Source: Candidatus Sabulitectum sp.
Lineage (GTDB): Bacteria > Fermentibacterota > Fermentibacteria > Fermentibacterales > Fermentibacteraceae
DNA length: 5,761 nt
Direction of reading: 5' to 3'
Assembly (NCBI GenBank): GCA_023145935.1
Contig: JAGLDB010000126.1
Coordinates: 1 to 5,761 of the forward strand
Numbering within the stretch: the first letter of the stretch is position 1; each line of letters starts with the position of its first letter. This document shows positions 1-5,685 of this stretch, piece by piece. A program made the translations under genes and the position numbers. Below the pieces are notes generated by a model that worked only from the letters and a program-made list of their open reading frames with translations, had not been told where the DNA came from and did no database searches.

Positions 1-137
1 CACTGTACTACCAGACAGGAACATTCGGCAACCATCCGGCCTCCTCTTCCCTGTGGATTGCAATCTCCCTCGGCATTCTGGGAGCCATCTACGGAGCCTT
101 GAAGTTCCTTGCAGCAAACCGGAAAATGGCTGCCTGA
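1..137 (+). CDS. feoB: FeoB ferrous iron transporter, C-terminal end (partial)
   Basis: Only the last 44 complete codons are present; the gene begins before the window, and bases 1-2 are the end of a split codon. The frame reads LYYQTGTFGNHPASSSLW, then a hydrophobic helix (IAISLGILGAIYGALKFL), a short basic tail (AANRKMAA) and TGA at 135-137. The pattern of aromatic-Tyr-Gln, a short spacer, His-Pro and then a final membrane helix matches the C-terminus of FeoB as I remember it from E. coli (FYQVASYSQHP followed by a helix). FeoB is the inner-membrane Fe(II) transporter with an N-terminal G domain, which would lie upstream. The FeoC-like gene one base downstream strongly supports the call. 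Little sequence is available, so confidence rests on this motif plus context. Confidence 0.85.
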   Translation, partial: LYYQTGTFGNHPASSSLWIAISLGILGAIYGALKFLAANRKMAA

Positions 138-138
138 A

Positions 139-390
139 ATGCTTACAGACATTCTGAAATTTGTTCGGAAACACCAGCAAGCGTCTTTACTGGACATATC
201 TGTTCACTTCCAGATTGACTCAGCAGCTCTTGAGCCCATAATGAATGTACTGCTCAAAAAGAGAAAGGTAAATCTTCTTGCAGCTGAATGCTCAAGCGGA
301 TCATGCGCAGGGTGTTCCTGCTCAAGCCGTGAAAGCATGCTCGTATACACAGTTACCAATAACACAGTAACAGAACAACAAAAAAACTGA
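139..390 (+). CDS. feoC: FeoC-like winged-helix, cysteine-cluster protein
   Basis: An 83-aa cytosolic protein, close to the usual FeoC length of about 80. Residues 1-48 look like a small winged-helix domain: helix MLTDILKFVRKH, then SLLDISVHF and a recognition-like helix ALEPIMNVLLKKRKV. They are followed by the cysteine cluster CSSGSCAGCSC (Cys51, 56, 59, 61). The first three cysteines keep the C-x4-C-x2-C spacing of enterobacterial FeoC; the fourth sits much closer than in E. coli. Known FeoC proteins bind an oxygen-sensitive Fe-S cluster and/or protect or regulate FeoB. I chose ATG 139, one base after the feoB stop, which implies translational coupling. An upstream in-frame TTG at 109 would add 10 residues overlapping feoB and is less likely. 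A polar tail of about 15 residues follows the cluster region. Confidence 0.85.
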   Translation: MLTDILKFVRKHQQASLLDISVHFQIDSAALEPIMNVLLKKRKVNLLAAECSSGSCAGCSCSSRESMLVYTVTNNTVTEQQKN

Positions 391-422
391 TAAAGATGTT
401 AAGAATGAAAGGGAAACTCACG

Positions 423-1424
423 ATGACAACGATCAAGACACTTGGAAAAAGGCTTATTCCTGGAACCGTTACCGGGCTGATAATGATGACACTTCCTGGA
501 ATTGCTTCTGCTGAATTTGTTCTTGCAGACGGAATCACTTCAGGTCTTGTTATTGAGGCAGAAATGCCGTGGGAAAGCACCGATACAGAATCAGCAGGTG
601 ACATAGCCGTTACGAATGTTGAATTCTCTTTGAACATTGAACCTGTTCACGGAGTAGCAGGAAATGTCATATTCAAATGGGAGGGTGAAGGAGTCGATGT
701 TGATGAAGCTACCATTACTCTGCATGATTTACTGAATGAAAATTTCTACCTGGAAACCGGTCTCAAAGGGATTCCATTTGGAGTATTCAACTCACACATG
801 ATCAGCGATCCGCTTGTTAAAGAACTTGCGGATGCAAAAGAGACAGTAATTCAGTTAGGCTACTCAATAGATATGTTCGAAGTGATCACCGGTGTATTCA
901 ATGGAAACATTGATGAGCCTGATGCCGACAGCAAACCAGACAACTTTTTTGCATCAGCTGCTTTCGTGCCTTTTGCCGGCACATCAACCAGTATTTCCTG
1001 GACATCCGACATGGGCGAAGCCGGGCTTGAAGACTATTTCTTAACTCTTCCAGACAGCACCCCTTACATGAATGTAGCCGGAATTGATCTTGGCCTGACC
1101 TCCGAATTAGGTCTTTTCACAGTAGAGTTCGAGTATGTCACAGCCCTGGAAGAATGGCAGAGCCATCCCGGCAGCAGCGACCCCATCAAGCCCTCATCAT
1201 GGAATACCGAAGTTGCCTGCAGTCTGAACGACATGTACGGCATAGCAGTCAGGTACGAAGGATCCAGCGATTTCCCCGGCCAGCCGGAAGCAAGATATGG
1301 AGTGGCAGGCAACTGTCAGATCAGGGAAAATCTTTCACTGAGTCTTGAATATCTCATTGCCGACTTCGATACCACTGATGATGATCCAAACACAATTACA
1401 GCCAAACTGGCACTGGAAATTTAG
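423..1424 (+). CDS. LbtU-family outer-membrane siderophore/iron porin
   Basis: A 333-aa outer-membrane beta-barrel candidate. Residues 1-30 form a Sec signal peptide (basic KTLGKR, hydrophobic core, ASA cleavage site before EFVLAD). The mature part alternates strand and turn. It carries segments I recognise from LbtU-family porins: DGITSGLVIEAE, VDVDEATITL, YLETGLKGIPFGVFNSHMIS with the following DP, PSSWNTEVACSL, and ARYGVAG followed by LSLSLEY. LbtU of Legionella is the outer-membrane protein for legiobactin uptake; relatives in other bacteria are largely uncharacterised. ATG 423 is preferred over in-frame ATGs at 396 and 405 because AAAGGGA (408-414) lies a normal distance upstream and the product then starts with a compact signal peptide. 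It lies 32 bases after feoC, so probably in the feo operon. The C-terminus ends LALEI rather than the usual terminal Phe, and there are two cysteines (266, 298). Confidence 0.8.
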   Translation: MTTIKTLGKRLIPGTVTGLIMMTLPGIASAEFVLADGITSGLVIEAEMPWESTDTESAGDIAVTNVEFSLNIEPVHGVAGNVIFKWEGEGVDVDEATITLHDLLNENFYLETGLKGIPFGVFNSHMISDPLVKELADAKETVIQLGYSIDMFEVITGVFNGNIDEPDADSKPDNFFASAAFVPFAGTSTSISWTSDMGEAGLEDYFLTLPDSTPYMNVAGIDLGLTSELGLFTVEFEYVTALEEWQSHPGSSDPIKPSSWNTEVACSLNDMYGIAVRYEGSSDFPGQPEARYGVAGNCQIRENLSLSLEYLIADFDTTDDDPNTITAKLALEI

Positions 1425-1461
1425 ACACATTCAACCCGGAAATTATCCATCGGTAGATTAC

Positions 1462-1499
1462 CGCACAGGGAGGACGCATATACCGCTCCTCCCTGTGCG
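1462..1499 (+). terminator. Probable terminator hairpin after the iron operon
   Basis: The arm CGCACAGGGAGGA (1462-1474) is the exact reverse complement of 1487-1499, giving a 13-bp perfect GC-rich stem with a 12-base loop, 37 bases after the porin stop codon. The position and stability suit a transcription terminator or 3'-end stabiliser for the feoB-feoC-porin mRNA. It is not followed by a T-run on either strand (plus side reads ATATGAAATAG), so it is not a textbook Rho-independent terminator. Confidence 0.5.
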
Positions 1500-1651
1500 A
1501 TATGAAATAGTTCAATCTACCAGCCTGCCTCCATTACTCAAACAACCATATCCAACAGGTTTCTGGTAATCTATTTCAACTTCGCAATTGTGCAAGACTT
1601 ACCGGAGTATTTAGGAGTAGAGAAGCTGGGAGGGATGACAAGCACAAGCCG

Positions 1652-1683
1652 CTCAATTACAACTGAAAGAGGTTGTAATTGAG
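1652..1683. repeat. Perfect 12-bp inverted repeat, AT-rich hairpin
   Basis: CTCAATTACAAC (1652-1663) is the exact reverse complement of GTTGTAATTGAG (1672-1683), with an 8-base loop. It lies about 90 bases past the stop of the minus-strand methyltransferase gene, so it could end or stabilise that transcript, but no T-run follows on either strand. A third copy of ACAAC at 1687-1691 could pair with the same GTTGT arm (1671-1676 with 1687-1692), giving a competing hairpin. Function unknown; the repeat itself is certain. Confidence 0.55.
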
Positions 1684-1773
1684 AAAACAACCCCTAAGTT
1701 TACCTGATCGCTCAACCACCCGGAGACGGCTTTATAATGAACCTTTTTGCTGGCATTGCTTCTTTTTTTAACA

Positions 1774-2448
1774 TCAGCTACTCCAGATACCCCAGACAAT
1801 ACGCCATGACATAAGAGGTAGAACATCAGGAATATTTTCTACATGCATTTCCAGAAAAGCTCTGTCCGGCTTTTGAAGAGAACTATTGATTTCTCCTCCT
1901 GCCAGTTTTCTGAAGCCGGTCTTTTCAAAGAAGGAATCAAGCTGGCTACCGGTGGTTGTGTTAATACCGTCCTTCTCAAGACCCTCTCTGATCTGTTCAG
2001 CAAAACCTGTATCCGGTGACTCACCGATACAGGTGTAGTCATACTCTGCAAATACGGCGAATAATCCATTCGGTGACAGATTCTTCTTTGCTTTTTTCAA
2101 CCACTTCACAGGTTTATCCACACTGGAAAAGAAAAAGGACGAAACATAGAGATCAGCAGGAAGAGGATTGTTTTCTGTATCTCCTGCAATGAACATTCCA
2201 TTCTCAGGAAGAATCTCAGGGTCTATATCCATTCCTGTGTAAGCAGCATCTGAAAGGGTTTGAAGTTCTTCTCCAAGAAGCCCGGTTCCACAACCCGGCT
2301 CAAAAATGGTGTTTATCTGTCTTAATGGTAACCGGGAAAGGATGTGCCTGCGAAGAGATGCCAGTTCTTCGAACTGTCTTCTGTAGATATCCCTCAGTTG
2401 ATCCCTTTTACATTGAGTCTCTGCAGGGGGCTCCGTTCTTCTTTTCAA
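1774..2448 (-). CDS. Class I SAM-dependent methyltransferase
   Basis: A 224-aa soluble protein with a Rossmann methyltransferase core. Motif I is IFEPGCGTG at residues 48-56 (SAM-binding glycine loop). The acidic end of strand 2 is GMDIDPE (Asp74/Asp76). A motif-II-like strand is PADLYVSSFFFSSV (97-110), and LSPNGLFAVFAEYDY (124-138) gives the LxPGG-like turn and strand 5. The N-terminal helix (16-40) is typical of small-molecule or peptide methyltransferases; the acceptor cannot be read from sequence. The start is TTG 2448, the only plausible initiator: GGAGGAGG stands 8 bases upstream, and no ATG or GTG occurs in frame before the motifs. It overlaps the radical SAM gene by 41 bases. Operon position suggests it acts on the same substrate as that enzyme, or on its product; this is inference. 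It could instead be an unrelated housekeeping methyltransferase. Confidence 0.85.
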   Translation of the reverse strand: MKRRTEPPAETQCKRDQLRDIYRRQFEELASLRRHILSRLPLRQINTIFEPGCGTGLLGEELQTLSDAAYTGMDIDPEILPENGMFIAGDTENNPLPADLYVSSFFFSSVDKPVKWLKKAKKNLSPNGLFAVFAEYDYTCIGESPDTGFAEQIREGLEKDGINTTTGSQLDSFFEKTGFRKLAGGEINSSLQKPDRAFLEMHVENIPDVLPLMSWRIVWGIWSS

Positions 2449-3733
2449 GGGGGCATCCTCCTCCGCAAAGGCTCAGGTCAACACACTCTCTGCATACATC
2501 ATCAATCCATTCTCTGTTTCTTGCGCTCTTCATCAGATCGCTGTTCCAGATCGAATCCCACTCTACAGTCAGAATATTTCCAGCGGACTCGTACCAGCTC
2601 TGACATGGAAGAACTTCGCCGTCAGGTTCAATACAAAGGTTGTATTCCCCTGCTGTACACCTCTTTGCCCCCAGGTCGAATTCAAGGGGATTAAAGCTGC
2701 AGTAACGGGTGGGCGAGTACCAGATGAATTTCATTCCAAGCTCTTCTATCTTCTCATTCATTAACAGAATGATGTTCTCCAGCTTTTCTGTACTCACTGC
2801 AAAATCACCTTCAAGAGCTTTTCCACTGTGTATTATGGCGTTAGCTGCCACCGAGGAAAGACCCAGATCATGGGCAAACTGGATTGTTTCAGCCATTCCA
2901 TCGTAGTTCTCTTCAGTAATAGTGGTGTTGGTAATGGTGTGAATACCCGCCTTCACGCAGTTTCTGATCCCCTGAACCGTGCTGTCAAAGCTGTCAGCAC
3001 CTGTCATTTTGTTGTGGATATCTCTGTTGCTGGATTCCAGAGTGATCTGAATGTGATCAAGACCGGCGTCAAGAAGACCCTGAAGATAAACTTCGTTCGC
3101 AAGTTTTACTCCATTAGTAAGCAGACCTGTTACAAGACCCAGGGTTTCAGCATACTGTATAAGTTCCTCAAGATCATCACGAAGAGTTGATTCCCCTCCA
3201 GTGAATATCACATGGGGAATGCCCAGATCCCATATCTTATTCATTACTGTTTTCCACTGATCCGTTGAAAACTCATTCTTATCTCTGGTCTGATTGTAGC
3301 AATGGCTGCAGTTGATGTTGCACCTGTAAGTCAGGGCAAGATCCATTCTGTACGGTACTTCAACCGGGGCCTGGAACGGTTCTGTTACCTCCATGTTCAC
3401 AAATGAGATAGGCTCTGAAGCCCCGGTGTTCAGGATGTTTTGAAGAACATCTCCGAACTCTTCCAGATCAGATGCAACCTGCTTCTTTTTCACAGAGTAT
3501 CTTTTTCTAAGGGACCTGAGGATCTTCTTCTCTGGAATTTCAGAAAGGATCATCCATGTCATATCAACAGCAACCGGGTTGAAGTGAATAATTCTTGAAG
3601 CATCAACAGTGAGTATTCCCCGGCCATCCTCACTGATTCGCAAGTGAATTCTGTGTTCTCCCCGGCGGAAGTGATGCATACCTGGTTCTGTGATCCGTTT
3701 TCCTGATTCTTTCAGTTTTTTAGTTAACATCAT
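2408..3733 (-). CDS. Radical SAM/SPASM enzyme with N-terminal PqqD-like domain
   Basis: A 441-aa cytosolic enzyme with three parts. Residues about 25-103 resemble a PqqD-like/RRE domain, the leader-peptide binder of RiPP maturases (ILTVDASRIIHFNPVAVDMTW, then a helical part ending DVLQNIL). The radical SAM core begins at 130 with Cys138-x3-Cys142-x2-Cys145 (CNINCSHC) for the SAM-cleaving [4Fe-4S] cluster, then TGGE at 178-181. The SPASM region carries a full set: Cys359, Gly372-x4-Cys377, Cys414-x2-Cys417-x5-Cys423-x3-Cys427 and Cys437, enough for two auxiliary clusters. Such enzymes modify peptides, for example by thioether or carbon-carbon crosslinks. ATG 3733 is used because GGAGG lies 9 bases upstream; an open frame extends to 3796 but only translates the Cys-Ala repeat of the previous gene out of frame. 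ATG 3730 is an alternative. It starts 2 bases after the stop of the Cys-tailed gene, the likely substrate. Confidence 0.9.
   Translation of the reverse strand: MMLTKKLKESGKRITEPGMHHFRRGEHRIHLRISEDGRGILTVDASRIIHFNPVAVDMTWMILSEIPEKKILRSLRKRYSVKKKQVASDLEEFGDVLQNILNTGASEPISFVNMEVTEPFQAPVEVPYRMDLALTYRCNINCSHCYNQTRDKNEFSTDQWKTVMNKIWDLGIPHVIFTGGESTLRDDLEELIQYAETLGLVTGLLTNGVKLANEVYLQGLLDAGLDHIQITLESSNRDIHNKMTGADSFDSTVQGIRNCVKAGIHTITNTTITEENYDGMAETIQFAHDLGLSSVAANAIIHSGKALEGDFAVSTEKLENIILLMNEKIEELGMKFIWYSPTRYCSFNPLEFDLGAKRCTAGEYNLCIEPDGEVLPCQSWYESAGNILTVEWDSIWNSDLMKSARNREWIDDVCRECVDLSLCGGGCPLEKKNGAPCRDSM
2457..2464 (-). promoter_or_regulatory. Shine-Dalgarno for the TTG-started methyltransferase
   Basis: GGAGGAGG on the minus strand, 8 bases before TTG 2448. 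It decides the start of the methyltransferase. The same bases encode the glycines of the CGGGCP motif of the radical SAM protein, so the ribosome site is embedded in a conserved SPASM motif of the preceding gene. Confidence 0.75.
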
Positions 3734-3735
3734 GA

Positions 3736-5301
3736 TTACCTTCCTCCCCCGGCGCAGGCGCAGGCACAACCTGCGCAGGCACACGCACAGGCGCAACCGC
3801 TGCCACTTGAGCCTCTGTATGTAGAGGCGGAAACTGGATTGGATTTAGATGTTACAGCATAAGAAAGTCTAGTGAGATGACTTACTGCGTTTCCAGCAGA
3901 TCTTTCCAGGGCTCCTGCTACCTGAGAACACGCCTGGGAAATATTCATCTCACCAGTGCTTCCCTGGATCATTCGTGCAGTTCCCGGAAAATAACCGTAC
4001 ATGTACATTGGCAGAAGGATGCTTCTATCCGGGGAAAGGTTCTTCACCCGGGAGTCAAACTTTTCATCTGCAAGAAGCCACTGGAATCTGTCTCCCAGTA
4101 TTGCCCCGGCTTTTTCAGCAGAACGATCAGCAGCGACCATGTTCCAGGCACTTTCTATAACACTCAGGTAGTATTCCTGTGATTCTTTAAGCGAAAACCC
4201 CTCCATCTTCTTTGCCAGAACCTTGATCATCTCAAGAAAGATGCTCTTTATCTGTTTAACTGGTACTGGTTTGGCAGAGGGAACTTCGGGAAGAAGTGTC
4301 AGTAACTCCTTTTCGTAAGAGCGAAGACCCTCAGTGGAACCGGTTTTCATAAGTTTACCGTCCTCCAGGCGAAGACTGCCCTTCTTCAACAGACCGAAAA
4401 GGATCAATACAAAAACCCTGTCCAACTTTTCCTCAAGCAGAAGCGCTGCCAGTGGTGCAGTAAGACCCCGTCTTATTCCAGAGCCCTCCAGCCCCAGCTT
4501 CGGTGGAAGATATTCCTCTCCTCTTCGCTTTCCCTTTATTACAGCCTTGACGATCACGAAGATCATGAAGCCGAAGAAAAGGAAAAAGAAAGCGAAACTA
4601 GCCAGTGCTATAAGAGTTTCTTCTTCCATAAAGGGCTCTTTGGGCTTCTCTATAAGCGGGCCGTCAACAAGATCCTCGGGGAATGATATTCCCACAAGAT
4701 ATGGAGAATCAACCCTTCTGGTTTCTTCCCACACGTAAACAACCCGTCCGTCTTTATTCACCAGAGAACTGGTATAGGGCCTATCATGATAGCGAACCAT
4801 CTCAGGGTGGGAACCCTCAGGGAAAATAATTGTCAGAGAAAAATTACTGGAGCCGCTAAGAAGGCCGCTGTCAAACCATGTGGGAGTGAACTCCATGGAA
4901 GCATAATCATCATCCTCGGTATCCAGAAAAACCATATCTTCGTTTTCACCAGTGAGCCAGAAGCGTCCCTGTTCTCCGGAGTGGATGGCATTCCCGTCCA
5001 GATGAACCTCAACACCGTTGTCTATGTAAGCAGACACATAAATTCGAGTAAGAGTGTGACCGTCTACACCTGCTTCCACTTCAGAGGCACTGAAATCGTA
5101 TGAAGGAAAACCAATATCGATAACATCTATACTGCTGTACCCGGGAGTGCACTCAAAGAAAATTTCATAGTGGATGTTCAGGGATCTATCCCTGTTGATT
5201 TCAACTGTACAATCAAATTCCGGAATGGAGAAATCGTAATTTTGACCACTTGCAGAAAGAGGGATCAGAAGCAAAAGAAGAGTAAAAAACTTTCTCACCA
5301 T
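3736..5301 (-). CDS. Membrane protein with C-terminal Cys-Ala repeat tail (putative radical SAM substrate)
   Basis: A 521-aa single-pass membrane protein. Residues 1-19 are a signal peptide (VRK, hydrophobic core, SASG). Residues 20-228 are a beta-rich, acidic ectodomain with Cys31 and Cys51. About 229-253 is a membrane helix rich in Phe, followed by basic KGKRRGEE, placing the rest in the cytoplasm. Residues 275-315 (GIRRGLTAPLAALLLEEKLD, then LFGLLKKGSLRLEDG) resemble the winged-helix-like part of DUF2207-type proteins, followed by helical sequence with Cys458. The tail (503-520) alternates Cys and Ala, with seven Cys at 503, 505, 507, 509, 512, 514 and 516, and ends GGGR. From memory, similar membrane proteins with low-complexity Cys/Gly tails are known (TIGR04222-like); function unknown. 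ATG 5301 has GGAGG 7 bases upstream and overlaps the previous gene by 7 bases. With the radical SAM gene directly downstream, the tail is the obvious candidate substrate. Metal binding by the unmodified cysteines is the main alternative. Confidence 0.85.
   Translation of the reverse strand: MVRKFFTLLLLLIPLSASGQNYDFSIPEFDCTVEINRDRSLNIHYEIFFECTPGYSSIDVIDIGFPSYDFSASEVEAGVDGHTLTRIYVSAYIDNGVEVHLDGNAIHSGEQGRFWLTGENEDMVFLDTEDDDYASMEFTPTWFDSGLLSGSSNFSLTIIFPEGSHPEMVRYHDRPYTSSLVNKDGRVVYVWEETRRVDSPYLVGISFPEDLVDGPLIEKPKEPFMEEETLIALASFAFFFLFFGFMIFVIVKAVIKGKRRGEEYLPPKLGLEGSGIRRGLTAPLAALLLEEKLDRVFVLILFGLLKKGSLRLEDGKLMKTGSTEGLRSYEKELLTLLPEVPSAKPVPVKQIKSIFLEMIKVLAKKMEGFSLKESQEYYLSVIESAWNMVAADRSAEKAGAILGDRFQWLLADEKFDSRVKNLSPDRSILLPMYMYGYFPGTARMIQGSTGEMNISQACSQVAGALERSAGNAVSHLTRLSYAVTSKSNPVSASTYRGSSGSGCACACACAGCACACAGGGR
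3742..3795 (-). repeat. Coding Cys-Ala dipeptide repeat (tail of the 521-aa protein)
   Basis: Eighteen codons encode CACACACA-G-CACACA-GGG. Cys uses both TGC (four) and TGT (three), and Ala uses GCC, GCG and GCA, so the protein repeat is exact while the DNA is not. That argues for selection on the amino acids rather than recent slippage of a simple repeat. One Gly splits the repeat into blocks of four and three Cys. Confidence 0.9.
3743..3747 (-). promoter_or_regulatory. Shine-Dalgarno of the radical SAM gene
   Basis: GGAGG on the minus strand, 9 bases before ATG 3733, inside GGGGGAGGAAGG, which also encodes the terminal Gly-Gly-Gly-Arg of the preceding protein. It fixes the radical SAM start and means that the last residues of the Cys-Ala tail are partly shaped by a ribosome site. 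Confidence 0.75.
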
Positions 5302-5630
5302 TTTGGAGCCTCCTCTATCTGGTACTCACTGTGACAATATGGACAGGAAATAAAAACCGCTCCAGCCTTTACTGACATATTTTCAGAAGAAAGAATACCT
5401 CCGCACTGGTTGCATTTCATACCCTCAAGATTGACATCACCGGAAAGCTCCAGCTCCCTCCTTATCACCACATCTCTGGTTTTTTGTTTTCGCAGGCCGA
5501 AAACAATCATGAATATGCCTATTCCAAGCATAACAGCACCAGTAACCGGTCTGCCGCCTATAACGAAAACAAGGCCGGTAAACAAAAGAATCACTCCGGC
5601 AATGGCAAGGATGATCTTTACAGCTTTCAT
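5295..5630 (-). CDS. Two-helix membrane protein with C-terminal zinc ribbon
   Basis: A 111-aa protein. Residues about 4-24 and 29-47 are two hydrophobic helices joined by a short GGRPVTG turn, a hairpin in the inner membrane with both ends probably cytoplasmic (RKQKTRD follows helix 2). Residues 71-103 form a rubredoxin/zinc-ribbon-like knuckle pair: Cys73-x2-Cys76-Gly-Gly and Cys96-x2-Cys99, ending EEAPKW. ATG 5630 is chosen because GAGGAGGGG stands just upstream and translation then begins right at the first helix; an in-frame TTG at 5732 would add 34 residues that look like untranslated leader. The stop overlaps the start of the Cys-tailed gene (ATGGTGA). I do not recognise a named family. 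First place in the operon suggests a partner of the Cys-tailed membrane protein, perhaps in metal or thiol handling, but that is a guess. Confidence 0.8.
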   Translation of the reverse strand: MKAVKIILAIAGVILLFTGLVFVIGGRPVTGAVMLGIGIFMIVFGLRKQKTRDVVIRRELELSGDVNLEGMKCNQCGGILSSENMSVKAGAVFISCPYCHSEYQIEEAPKW

Positions 5631-5656
5631 GTTCCCCTCCTCATGGTATTGCCTTG

Positions 5657-5685
5657 TTAATAACACCTGCGGTTCTATGGGGCAA
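5657..5685 (-). promoter_or_regulatory. Candidate sigma-70-type promoter of the four-gene operon
   Basis: On the minus strand TTGCCC (5680-5685), a 17-base spacer and TATTAA (5657-5662), with TG one base before the -10 (extended -10 form). Each hexamer matches four of six consensus bases. Transcription would start near 5650, giving a leader of about 20 bases that contains the ribosome site GAGGAGGGG of the first gene. Position and spacing are good, the match is modest, and the sigma preference of the host is unknown. Confidence 0.4.

Larger units (their letters stand above)
1425..1773. other. Convergent intergenic spacer with two hairpins
   Basis: About 350 bases between the plus-strand porin gene and the end of the minus-strand operon. 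I see no convincing gene here; short open frames lack a ribosome site and recognisable protein features. It holds a GC-rich perfect hairpin (1462-1499) and an AT-rich perfect hairpin (1652-1683), listed separately. There is also a small CGGTA-GAT-TACCG palindrome (1451-1463) that overlaps the base of the first hairpin. Neither main hairpin has a good T-run on either side. The simplest role is termination of two converging transcripts. Confidence 0.6.

Noticed and set aside
1710..1738. TATAAT at 1733-1738 as a plus-strand promoter
   Set aside because: There is no acceptable -35 element at the right distance and no plus-strand gene follows, only the end of the convergent operon.
2828..3190. 120-codon plus-strand open frame
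   Set aside because: Antisense to the radical SAM core, whose motifs are unmistakable on the minus strand; no independent support.
3742..3795. GC-rich CA/GC repeat as a microsatellite or CRISPR-like array
   Set aside because: The units are dipeptide codons with varied third bases and there are no spacers; it is a coding repeat.
3734..3796. In-frame N-terminal extension of the radical SAM gene (21 residues starting at 3796)
   Set aside because: It is the out-of-frame translation of the Cys-Ala repeat (Arg/Leu/Cys-rich low complexity), and the strong ribosome site sits just before ATG 3733.
4334..4738. 134-codon open frame on the plus strand
   Set aside because: It is antisense to the Cys-tailed gene, rich in Ser/Arg/Pro, with no ribosome site or recognisable motif; the opposite frame has clear signal, helix and domain features.
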